NCBI RefSeq assembly: GCF_020379485.1
Contig: NC_063438.1
Location: 868,001-932,000 of the forward strand
DNA from: Brassica napus
Lineage: Eukaryota > Streptophyta > Magnoliopsida > Brassicales > Brassicaceae
Length of the DNA stretch: 64,000 nt
Reading direction: 5' to 3'
Made by a program: the position numbers and the translations under genes. The notes beneath the pieces were generated by a model that was given only the letters and a program-made list of their open reading frames with translations, had not been told where the DNA came from and searched no databases. Shown piece by piece: positions 11,238 through 21,154 of the stretch. The number at the start of each line of letters is the position of its first letter. Positions within the stretch are counted from its first letter, which is position 1.

Positions 11238-12969
11238 ATGAGGCCGGTGTTCGTGGGGAACTTCGAGTACGAGACTCGCCAATCGGAGCTGGAACGGTTG
11301 TTCAGCAAGTACGGGAGAGTGGAGCGCGTTGACATGAAGTCTGGTAGATAACTCCTTCGCAAACTTTACTCTTTTCTTGTATCGTTTAGAGGAGAAGTTG
11401 ATTCGTTGTTCTATTTGATATATGATTCTGGATTTAGTATTAGGAGAATTCAAGGAACCAGTAGTATGTTAAGTGTTTGTTTGGTTGAGGCCATTGATTA
11501 GTGTTATGAGAATTATCTCAAGGAGCCAGTAGTATTAAACTAGAGATGAAGATTATTTTGGTATTTTTTAAGTGTTTGTTTGGTGGCAGGAGGCTTGCAA
11601 ATTACATTTTCATGCAATCATGCCTACCTTTATCATCCGTTGATCGATTGCCTTGTTTCTCTTCATGCTCTTCCATGTCTCCATCATCCGTTGCTTTTGT
11701 TTCTCTTCTCATGCCTATCTATATCTGAACTCCTACTGTCAGAAATGGTGAAAGCAGTGCCTTTGCAATCATTCAGATTTCAGAATTGAAAAAAGAATAA
11801 TTTGGATTTTGATTAGCTTTTGATTGACTACAACTACTACACATGTTTGTTTTCTACTACTTCATGGATCGCCTCTGCATCTTTATGTACACCACAGCCT
11901 TCCTTCACATTGATGCAGGTCTTGTATGTATATATTTAGTTTTCATTTTCTCTAGGTTCAAAACTAAAAAGGGTTTCTTTGAGCTGACTTATCTCCTTCA
12001 TTGCTAATTCGGTGGGCTGTTGAAACAGATTGTCTGCGGTTTCTTACCTTGTGTTTGTGTTTTCTCTTGCAGGTTATGCTTTTGTGTATTTTGAGGATGA
12101 GCGTGATGCTGAGGATGCTATCCGTGGGATTGACAATATCCCTTTTGGCTATGAGAAACGCAGGCTCTCTGTCGAATGGGCTAAGGTATCTATCTCTCTC
12201 TTTTTGTTCTAATGACTTCATATGCTCTGTTTGTTTTTTTTTGAAGTGAGGTCTAAGTTTTCTTCCGGCTTTCAGGGTGAACGTGGGAAGCCTCATGGAA
12301 AGGCAGCCTCAAACCAGAGACCTACGAAGACACTCTTTGTCATCAACTTCGACCCTATCCGCACTAAAGAGCGTGATATCGAGAGGCACTTTGAGCCCTA
12401 TGCCAAAGTTCTCAACGTCCGCATAAGACGCAACTTCGCATTCGTTCAATTTGCAACTCAGGAAGATGCAACCAAGGCCCTTGAATCTACACAAAACAGG
12501 TTACAACAACAACAACACACTTTCACCACCTGTCTGATTCTAACAGATAATGCCTGCCCTTACATGTTTACCCTCCGTTGGCAGCAAGTTGATGGACAGG
12601 GTTGTATCCATTGAGTATGCTTTGAGGGATGATGATGAGAGAGATGATAGATACGCTGCTAGTCCGAGAAGGAGATCTCCTAGTCCAGTGTACAGGAGGC
12701 GTCCCAGTCCTGACTATGGCCGTCCTCGCAGTCCTGAGTATGACAGGTACAAGGGTCCAGATGCTTACGAAAGGCGTAGAAGCCCAGATTATGGTCGTCG
12801 CAGTCCTGAATACGGTAGAGCTAGGAGCCCCGGTTATGACAGATACAGAAGGTAATAACACCAACACTTGGCTTGTTAACAACTGTTTGTGTTATGGATC
12901 ATTGTTATATTCTAAGTTTCTTTGTTTTGTCTGTGTAGCCGGTCTCCTGTATACAGAGCAAGAGGTTGA
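11238..12969 (+). CDS. RS31A: Serine/arginine-rich splicing factor, plant RS subfamily (RS31a type)
   Basis: Five exons join in frame: 11238-11343, 12073-12185, 12276-12499, 12585-12851, 12939-12969 (741 bases, 246 aa). All introns are GT-AG. RRM1 starts at residue 1 ([20 protein letters not shown]) with RNP1 GYAFVYF. RRM2 has RNP2 TLFVINF and RNP1 NFAFVQF. The C-terminal third is an RS region rich in RRSPSP, RSPEY and RSPDYGR. The two-RRM plan without a zinc knuckle identifies the plant RS subfamily. Its proteins act in nuclear pre-mRNA splicing, binding exonic enhancers and recruiting U1/U2 factors. The first intron is long (729 bases) and holds extra AG-GT-like sites; alternative splicing of this intron is known in the family. 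Its 3' end faces KIC, 232 bases away. Confidence 0.93.
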
Positions 12970-13201
12970 AGAAGCTGTTTACTGAATGTGTCTCTACGAG
13001 TGGTTGTGTTTTCTACGTTAGTCTGAACTTTAGTTGCTATGCTCTTCTACATGTGGTTGTAGTTCTTAAGTAGCTTATAATGACATTATATCTTTGTGAA
13101 CGATTTGAAGGTTGGATTCTCTCTAAATCATTTAGTTTGTTCATTGCCTAAATAGATTTTTAATATTCAGAAACATTGCACAAGAAAAAGATTTTTCATC
13201 A

Positions 13202-13582
13202 TCAGAGTTCTTGGCTGATTGCTTTCTCCAGCCAAGTCTCTGCATCTTCCATCATCTCGGGACTTAACCGAACCATGAGAACGCAGAACTCGGTTTGGTT
13301 AAGAACTCCATCTCCGTTGAGGTCTCCTTCTCTAACCATTGCTTCTTCATCTTCCTTGCTCATTCCTTCAATCCCAAGTATCCCTGAGTTTCTCTGTAAA
13401 CTCTCAGTTGTGATCAGATCCCTCTTTGGATCCGCTAGCAAACTGAAACCTTTACATAGCTCTGATACAAACTCTTCAACGTCCATCTTCTCCGCCATAA
13501 TCGGTAGCATGTCTTCGTATTTAGTCTCCATCTTCGTAGTATTAGTTTCTAGTACAAAGTGTTTAGTGCTTGGTGGGTCCAT
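13202..13582 (-). CDS. KIC: KIC-type single EF-hand calcium-binding protein (At2g46600 type)
   Basis: Intronless 126-codon gene from ATG 13580-13582. One canonical EF-hand loop (DLNGDGVLNQTE, residues 87-98) has Asp at 1, Asn at 3, Asp at 5 and Glu at 12, so it should bind calcium. The rest is helical, with FVSELCKGFSLLADPKRDLIT resembling a degenerate EF-hand. In Arabidopsis, KIC binds the kinesin-like calmodulin-binding protein KCBP in a calcium-dependent way and restrains its microtubule binding, affecting trichome branching. Position next to the RS31a gene supports orthology. Length is close to the known protein (about 130 aa). The paralogous PBP1-like proteins are the main alternative. 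Confidence 0.88.
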   Translation of the reverse strand: MDPPSTKHFVLETNTTKMETKYEDMLPIMAEKMDVEEFVSELCKGFSLLADPKRDLITTESLQRNSGILGIEGMSKEDEEAMVREGDLNGDGVLNQTEFCVLMVRLSPEMMEDAETWLEKAISQEL

Positions 13583-14529
13583 TAGAGAAGAGATAATGTG
13601 ATGTGTATCTTGAATGAATTAGTTAAGTCCAACGAGGGAGAGATATATAAGTGAGTGGCGTATTAGTACCGATGTGGCTGTCACGTTCGAACCTAATCGT
13701 GTGGTATATAAACTCTCTTCTTGAAACCATCGTTGTTGGAATCTGAGTTGAAGTAATAAAGGGACGTGATCCGTTCTCAAGATGTTGCGTTTTAGCGTGT
13801 TTGAAGGCATCTGATTATTAAGTAGTTTCATAGAAACTACTCAAGTGCCGTGACTTGGACGTATTAGGACACTTATTATGTATTAAATTATCAAAAGGGA
13901 AGAGACATAGATAGGTAAGCAATTTGGCAGAAGTTTCGTTTTTCTTGGTTTCTAACGAGTTTTGTTTTATTTCTATTGGGAATTGGATTCTCTTACATAA
14001 TAACGACAGATGATAGACTTGTCTATTTCTCCGTCCAAGTCCTAACTCTGCTTTGACGTAATGGTAAGTAATCTCTTGTCTGAATTTGACACGTCGCTAT
14101 ATTCATTCATATACTTCAGGTTAAAGATCTAAGCAAGTAATTTTTCTTAATTTTACAAATAATCAACGTCTCTTTGTTGATTATGCTTTGTACTAATTTG
14201 GTCAAGGTCAAGCCAACCCATCGATAAATACGTTTCTAACCTCCAAAAGATCGAGTTGAGTTGGATTATAACATTATAAGTATATCCCAAAGAACACGCC
14301 GTTTCATTCCTTTGTTACTGCTAATGGATAATTTTCAAGTTTCAACTATGTATTTTAACTAAACCTTTCTCAGAAGTTCACCATTTTTAAATTGAGTGCA
14401 TGTTCCTTTATATACTTAGCCTGAAAGAAGGAAAACAAATATCCAATGTTTTTTATATATTTCGTATAGTTGACTCGATCCATTTGAGTTGTAATATTTA
14501 TTCGTATAAAGTAGAGTTCTTTTATATAC
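13583..14529. other. Intergenic: KIC promoter and flank
   Basis: AT-rich DNA holding the upstream region of the minus-strand KIC gene. Short open frames in both directions have no recognisable domain. The left edge of the truncated LINE lies at its right end. Confidence 0.5.
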
Positions 14530-15159
14530 TTGCGTCTCTTGAGGCGGAATGTTGGAGGAAGGCTAACGAAAATGAGAAAGCAAATGAGGATCAGGACGAT
14601 CCGTCCACTACAGAGATTGAGACAACGTCCCCTTGGATACCCCGAATCCCTACTTATCAAATTGATGCATCATGGATCAATAATGGCAGTGTCAGTGGCT
14701 TAGGGTGGAGTCTTAAAGATCAGATGGGATTAGAATACTTCGGATTACGGGCGTGTAACAGGAACCTCTCAGCTTTGCACGCTGAGATGGAAGGGCTACT
14801 TTGGGCAGCCTCATGTATGAGAGACAAAGGGATCACTGCAGTACGGTTTGAGACGGACTGCATGGACTTAGTGGATATGACTACAAACCCGATGGACTGG
14901 CCAGCTTTCGCGACAGAGATCGAGGTGTTCCAGAGGTTACAGGAAGACTTCGAGGATGTGAGACTGTCTCATATTCCTCGAAGCCGAAATGGCCGGGCAG
15001 ATGGATTAGCAAAAGATGCAAGGACCAGAGGTTTTATCTTCTTCCATATAGATCAGACCCGGACAGATGGAGATGCTCCTCGGAGAATCAACTCGTCTGC
15101 TCTCCACTTGATCTAGCTTAAATGGATAGACGACAAAAAAAAAAAAAAAAAAAAAAAAA
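14530..15159 (+). mobile_element. 5'-truncated LINE retrotransposon, RNase H-like end
   Basis: The open frame from about 14532 to the TAG at 15114-15116 is the C-terminus of a plant non-LTR polyprotein. It starts with LEAECWRKANE and continues into an RNase H-like (RVT_3) domain with acidic residues in the expected order: D of IDASW, E of HAEMEGLLWA, D of FETDCMDL and D of NGRADGLAKDA. The stop is followed by 18 bases and a 25-base poly-A (15135-15159). The domain is uninterrupted, which suggests a recent or domesticated insertion. A clear target-site duplication was not found; AAAGTAG occurs at 14508-14514 and 15157-15163 but is too short to trust. Confidence 0.82.
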
Positions 15160-16070
15160 GTAGCATGCGCACTGCGCAGATACGTCTAAGATTTCTTACA
15201 CACCAGGAGAATATCGCGGTTGGTTTATTTCCTTTTATAATATGAGTGAATTTCCCAAATATGTCGTTGTGTCTCTATGCTAGTTTATTGATTATTCAAA
15301 GCCGTAAAGAGATTCAACAGAGAACTACTGTCACACACAGAAATTTAAAATTTTAATAGAACGAAGCCCAAGAAAATTCGTGTTTAGTGGGCACTACTGA
15401 AGTGGCATCTCGTTCCGCAGTTCAAGTGATCAACTAGCTAGTAGCAGACAAAGACATACATCATTATCATTCGTCACAGCACATAGTTAGCAAAATATAA
15501 CGTAAATTAAATTAATAAACAGCAGTTTACGTAACGCTTTTCATGATAATCAATATATTTTTGGAATCGAATTATCATTATACAGTACATGCGATGTCAC
15601 GTACGGGGGTGAAGAAAAGTTGGATTCATTTAAAATGAAGGCTACTAAGATCCATCGTTTACCTTATTACTCTCCCAAATTTCTCGTTACTCATTTCAGC
15701 TTTTAATGTTCGATAATCAAGTGATTATTTCTGGATATTTATATAAACATATATTCACCAAAGAAACAATAAAGGAAGCGATGAATACAGATCATGTAAC
15801 ACTTAAGAGATTCGTATTCACATATTCTTCTAACTATACACAACTCTGTTATACATATAGTCATATACGCTACGTATCAATAAATCAAAGTGACCAAACA
15901 AACCCAAATTACTATCAAAATTATAGAGCATTTTTTCTTAAAAATATATATATATTTAAACAAAATAAAAACCTAGAAAAATAAGGAGAATAAAAGACTG
16001 TTGTGTTATGAAAGAGAAGTAGAAAGAGAAGTAGAAATCTAATTTCACAATCTCTTTTGATCATTTTGCT
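15160..16070. other. Intergenic: downstream of LINE, 3' flank of the Dof gene
   Basis: AT-rich sequence with no recognisable gene. The 92-codon frame at 15706-15984 is AT-rich low-complexity. The 3' UTR of the minus-strand Dof gene should lie in the right part. Confidence 0.5.
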
Positions 16071-17755
16071 TCACCATGAAGATCCTCCTCCCGTAGTACT
16101 GAACATCCCACTCCAGTATCCATTATTAGGGCTTGAAGAAATATTATTATTATTATTACCATGACTCTTCTGTTGTTGATTATCGTCATGATCAACTTCT
16201 TGTGTTATGCTTGATGAAAGCTCCTTCATTTGATCCCCAAATGGAAACAAAACCCTACCTTGATGATGAGCATCATCTGACCTATTGTGGTTGTTGTGTC
16301 CAGTCCCTTGATGATGATCAGTAGAGAAAGAGAGATTACTTGGCTTGTAATCCACCATTGTTGGAAATCCTGAAGAAGTGTACATCACATTGTTTGATGA
16401 ATCCATCATTGGACCAGAAGGCATAACTGAGTTTGAAGAAACACTAACTCCTCTTCTTAAAAGCTCAAGAGCTGAAACAGGAGAAGAACCATAGAGAGAG
16501 GATGATGATGAAGGCTGCTGATGAGTTATGTTGCCATTTCCTTCCATCTTAGGCATCTGAAGAAACTGAGACATGTGAACACGATGATGCTGATCTTGCA
16601 TGACCGGGAAAGACAACAAGTTGAGATCCTGTGATGACCCTTTTGATTTATTGGGGATTTGGTTTGAGAAGAGAATTGGTGGGTTTAGATCTGGAAGTGT
16701 TGTAGTCAAACCAAGTGAAGATGGTGTTGTCTGAAGGATGTTTGATGAAGAAGAAGACGAAGATAATCTCTTGTTCTTTCTTGAGCTTCCCCCGACAGGG
16801 ACATTCCTAAGAGTTCCACCTTCGGTCCAATACCTTCGACAACCTTTGCAGAAGTATCTTGGTTGTGTTAGATTATAGTTGTTGTAGTAACAAAACTTTG
16901 TGTTGGTTGAGTTACATCTTGGACAATTTAGTTTCTCTTGTGGTCTTGCTTTCCTCTCCACCACAACCGCGGTATTGTTGTTGTTGCTTACGCCAGAGAC
17001 GGTGGCTCCAGCGGCTGAGACGCCGTTTGGTGTGAGAATGGTGCTTGGCCTTGCACTTGACGTGGTGTTTGATTGATGTGTGTTGTTATTAGGAATCATG
17101 ATTTGGTCCATTGGTTTAACGTTCATCATTTCTTGAAAGCCCTAGAACATTGAAACCGAAAGAGCTAATTAGAGTTTAATTTTGAAAAATCTATATCAAT
17201 ATATACCACAAGCAATCATAAACTAAATAATAAGCTGATTAAGACATAAACGTGTGATTGATTATCACCATGCTTCTCAAGATCAAACAGAAAAATGAAA
17301 AGAGATGAACACCGAGAACAAGGGGGTAAATAACAAATACTGACGTTTAATTATTTTCTATCATCATTTTTCCAATAATATAATTAATGATTAATCACAT
17401 TAAAAGGCTGAGAAAAATGTATTGTGAGCTATAATGTATCCCTAATCTTTTATTTCCAGCCTCGAAACCAACAAAATTATAATTTCCCATGCAGAATTGT
17501 CATTGAAATATGTGTTAAACTCAAGATATATAGTCGTTATCCATAATTGCATCATCAACATGAGTAATATATAAGAAATTTTATTATATATGCACACACA
17601 TAAATATGCATATTAATATGAAATCTATAATGGATCATGGAAGACAAAAGAGAAAGAAAAAGAGAGAAGATGTAGTTAAAAAGAAACAAAAGAGGGAAAA
17701 AGAGTGAGTTAAAGGAAGATCTTATAAGCACCTGTGTCCACTTCGTAGCGTCCAT
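16071..17755 (-). CDS. DAG2: Dof zinc finger transcription factor (DAG2/Dof2.5 type)
   Basis: Two exons on the minus strand: 17732-17755 encodes MDATKWTQ, then a 590-base GT-AG intron, then 16071-17141 beginning [10 protein letters not shown]; total 364 aa. Using the short first exon is supported by the same [13 protein letters not shown] junction in Arabidopsis DAG1 and DAG2. The Dof domain has a CX2CX21CX2C finger (Cys 81, 84, 106, 109) with [18 protein letters not shown] and [16 protein letters not shown]. It is followed by poly-Ser, the conserved [18 protein letters not shown] segment, and the C-terminal YWSGMF motif. Asn- and His-rich repeats are typical. Dof proteins bind AAAG cores; DAG2 promotes and DAG1 represses light-dependent seed germination. 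Position beside KIC supports DAG2 rather than DAG1. Confidence 0.93.
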
Positions 17756-19190
17756 GAGTTCCGACAAAGAGGAAGCCAGAGGAAGCTGTGTGGGTTTTGA
17801 GTAAAGGCCAAAGAGAAGAATGTTTTTGAGACTTTTTTCTGCCTTTTCTTTGTTTGTGAGTGATGGCTCTTCTGTGCGTTGCCTTTCACTTTATGGATGT
17901 TGAATATAGAGCCAGCGAAGAACACGGAGAAGAGAAGCACTCAACTTTTAACTTATTATCTAGGAGAATATATATATATTTTTTGGACTAGAAAATACAT
18001 CTATGTAAACACATTATGCATTTCCCGTGGTGAAAATATCATATATATATATACAAATATCATTAAAAAGGTTGTCGAGTATGATGAATTTGGTTCTATT
18101 GGACTGTAGTTGGAATATTGATTATTGAATGTTAAAATAATTATGTGTCTAATAACTTAAATGAAAAACTTTAGAATGACATTTGTTTGTTAAAATGGCA
18201 TTTATTTATGCCATTTAGATGAGCAGTATGAAACTAAATTGTTTGATTTAGAGATTATATTATGATTTGTAATTTCATATTATCATCCTCTAAATTCGGG
18301 AGAAAACTTTCGAATAAAAACTTTTAAGAAATTCGGTTATAAAAAGATAAAGAAGTAAAAAGAAAAAGTTGGGTTTGTTGATTTTGACTAGTGATGATGT
18401 CTCGCGACCGCTCTCTCTTGCTAGCTCTTTCTGGTCCCTCTTAATAAAATATATATATCTTCGATAAAAATCGTGTGTAAGGAATTATGTCCGTTTGTTA
18501 AAATAATGTATCTCTTAATAATAGATATAAAAATCTTTTCTGTATCATATAATGCATATACTAGTGTGTAGTGGAACTATGAGTTGTATGCTATTTTCTT
18601 GACCTCCCATTTTGTGATTGGATACTATTTGTTTGCCATATGGTCCATCAGATCGCATAGCTATATTAAAAATCCCAACACCTTTACCAAAAAAAAAACC
18701 CCAACACCATACCTATACGTGTATCAGTGTATACTCTTTGCGTACATGTGATTAGTGGCTTTAACACCCAAGTTTAGCTCGACTTAAAACATTTACTATA
18801 TCAATATTCAATGTGTATATATAAATATAGTGGTGCCCATCTAGATTTTATAAAACTGATGAGATTAGTTAACTACTGCATTTGTATATAAGTTTTAATT
18901 TTGTGTGATTACAGTCAATATTTATGTTTAGTTATATATAACTCTGTGATGTTAATGATTTTATTTTGCAATTGAAATTTGTCATTCTGTTACTCCTTCC
19001 CTTGTCTGTAATATAATGGCATTTCATAATGCATGTTACCAAACAAAAACCAATATTTATTTGAGAAATTATCTATAATGACTCAAATAATACTTGTAAT
19101 GACATGGAAAGGCCGAAGATCAGTGAGAAGAACAAAACAGAGTAAATATACATGAAGACAATTTTACAGCCATTTATAACTAACTACATT
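17756..19190. other. Intergenic: upstream region of the Dof gene
   Basis: AT-rich DNA upstream of the minus-strand Dof gene, with a GA/CT-rich leader near 17756-17940 that could hold the 5' UTR. It contains one micro-insertion at 18674-18708. No other gene is seen. Confidence 0.5.
18674..18708 (+). mobile_element. Micro-retroinsertion (TTTACC plus poly-A between direct repeats)
   Basis: CCCAACACC at 18674-18682 and 18700-18708 flanks TTTACC followed by ten A residues. This is the pattern of a nearly full 5' truncation of a poly-A retroposon with a 9-base target duplication. Confidence 0.5.
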
Positions 19191-20627
19191 ATCCAATATC
19201 CATACATATGTATTTGAACCTATGACTATGTGATGTTGTCTCAGGGCTGGGGTGGTGTTGCGGTTCTGGTTGGTGCGCCAAGCAAAGACGATGAGAGCCT
19301 CCAAGACTCATCCGATGAAATAAGAGGAACTGCTCTCAAGTGTATACTTTCCTTGGGAACTACAAAACCCAAAAACTGACATTCCAGGAGAAGTACATGA
19401 ACTAGGTAATGAGAATCCTTCCTTTTCAACCTTTGCTGAGTCTGTAGACCACAAAATATATGACAGAACTAATTAATGTAACTAACTAAACCTCTAAAGA
19501 GACTAAACTATAGGTGAATCTCTGAGCACACACATAAGTAGTCATTATTCCGAGAAGATGGCAGAATGATAAAGACACGACTAAAATACCTTTGAGAATG
19601 ATAAACATAAACAGAGATCCTTGGCTGATTTTATAAAACCCAGAATGACTATACCAATAGTCAATATGTGCCTTCACAATGCTCGGCATTTCATTCTCAA
19701 ACCCACCAGTATAATCACCATTCACTAATAACCAACGTCTACAAAGAAGGACAACCCCCATCTTCATCATTGCTAGTTCTTTCAGTTTAATTACAAATGG
19801 TAATCAGGACACAGCACCACATACAAGCCGTGAAGTACATGTAATTGGATAAAAGCTTGTTGACAGATTCATCATCACCACCTGGGTATTTTGATGGATA
19901 CAAGACTCAATTTTCTTGAGAAACACTAGTGAAGAAACATGAACAAGAACCATGTTGTTAAGTTTCAATGTCACAAGCATTCCGGGGATGTACAAGAAGA
20001 AGATCTATCAATTTCACAGCACCATGGCGTCTAGCTCTACAGTTGTAGCCAGCCCATACTCCAATATCAACTTCAGTCTAGAACTACGCAAAAGCAAAGA
20101 TCTGTCTTTAAGACTAAGCATTCATATCGTCTTTCTTTTTCATCAGTTAGTATAGCTCTGCAGAAACAATAACATCGCCTAAGGATCTAGTTACAGAGAA
20201 TTTTTTTAATTGTACGAAGAGAGAGAGACAGAGATACATTACAAGGCACCATCTTCGAGAAGAAGTTGCAAGACCGGTTTAGGTGGTTGCAAGACCGGTT
20301 CGATTCCAACATTATTATTACCGTTAGGAGAAACGCAGGCGTTTTGTGTTGTGGATCTCGATACCAGACTCAAACCTTTAAGAGAAATATAGCCGTTTAC
20401 GCTAGCTTCTCTATAAATATTACAATACACCAACTCAAAAACACTTTAATCAGACAAGAAACCAAACCAAACTCAAAAACACTATAATCAGACAACAAAA
20501 CCAAACCATTATCCCTCCTTTCTTCTCCAATTATATCGATGTCGGAAGAAAACCGCAAATGTCAAAATACAAACCTCAAACCTCCTTCCACTAAAACTCT
20601 CTCTCTGTTCAATCCCGTTTCTGTGCA
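19191..20627. other. Unresolved gene-like pieces, possibly a degraded gene
   Basis: The base composition here is less AT-rich than its flanks and several exon-sized open stretches occur, mostly on the minus strand: one ending GAPTRTATPPQP at 19241, one containing FENEMPSIVKAHIDYWYSH near 19640-19700, one with GGDDESVNKLLSNYMYF near 19815-19890, and one ending PKPVLQLLLEDGAL at 20239. A plus-strand frame near 20023 begins MASSSTVVASPYSN. I could not assign any of these to a family or build a continuous spliced frame. The place corresponds to where Arabidopsis has At2g46580 and LAC6, but I see no PPOX or laccase motifs. Confidence 0.3.
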
Positions 20628-20896
20628 ATGGAGAAACCACCGGAAGAAACAGCCGGTGGCCCAGAGACCAAACCGGTTTCGAAATCGATCAAAGCTCGTT
20701 TCCTGAAGAAAGGCTCAAGATTCGGTGGTGGAGCTCCCGGTTTACATGGCCGCTGCTGCTGAAGAAGTAAGTCTCGAGATTCAGATCTGATTTTTTTGTT
20801 TTAGCGAAAATCATTGTCTGATTTCTAAGATCTATGGTGATTCAGGTGTTAAGAGCTTGCTGCCAGAGACAACAAGAAGTCGACGATCATTCCCAG
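20628..20896 (+). pseudogene. Histone H2A.W-type pseudogene
   Basis: ATG 20628 opens a frame with KPVSKSIKARFLKKG, matching the N-terminal part of plant H2A.W (VSKSMKA then ARFLKKG) but lacking the intervening GLQFPVGRI block. GGGAP follows, then an extra base in CCCGG shifts the frame; in the shifted frame the DNA still reads VYMAA. After AAEE comes GTAAGT (20767), and TTCAG at 20841-20845 precedes a second exon whose bases encode VL, (frameshift) ELA, ARDNKKS, IIP. The plant H2A intron position (AAE/VLELA) is kept, so this is a duplicated gene rather than a processed copy. The copy stops at 20896, next to a 17-T run. Deletions and at least two frameshifts make it non-functional. Confidence 0.8.
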
Positions 20897-20989
20897 TTTT
20901 TTTTTTTTTTTTTGCCGATTAGGAACTATGAAGCTTTTACCAATTTTTTTTTTTAGAGTAATTTTGTATTATATATTTGTATTATGTTA

Positions 20990-21154
20990 TACATATGAGA
21001 GAGGAAAGAGAGAGTGGGCGGGGGAAGGTAGGGGAGAGAGAGAGGGAGAGAAAGAGAGAGGAGAGAGAGAGAGAGGGTGGGCGGGCGGGAGAGAGAGAGA
21101 GGGAGGGCGGGGAGAGAGAGAGAGAGAGAGGGTGGGCGGGAGAGAGAGAGAGGG
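20990..21154 (+). repeat. GA-rich microsatellite leading into the GC minisatellite
   Basis: A purine-rich tract of GAGAGA runs interrupted by GGGCGGG and GGGTGGGCGGG blocks. It grades directly into the first 16-bp unit at 21155 and may be the seed from which the minisatellite expanded. G-runs could form quadruplexes. Confidence 0.8.

Noticed and set aside
14508..15163. AAAGTAG as LINE target duplication
   Set aside because: Seven bases next to a poly-A tail is too weak; the 5' junction is uncertain.
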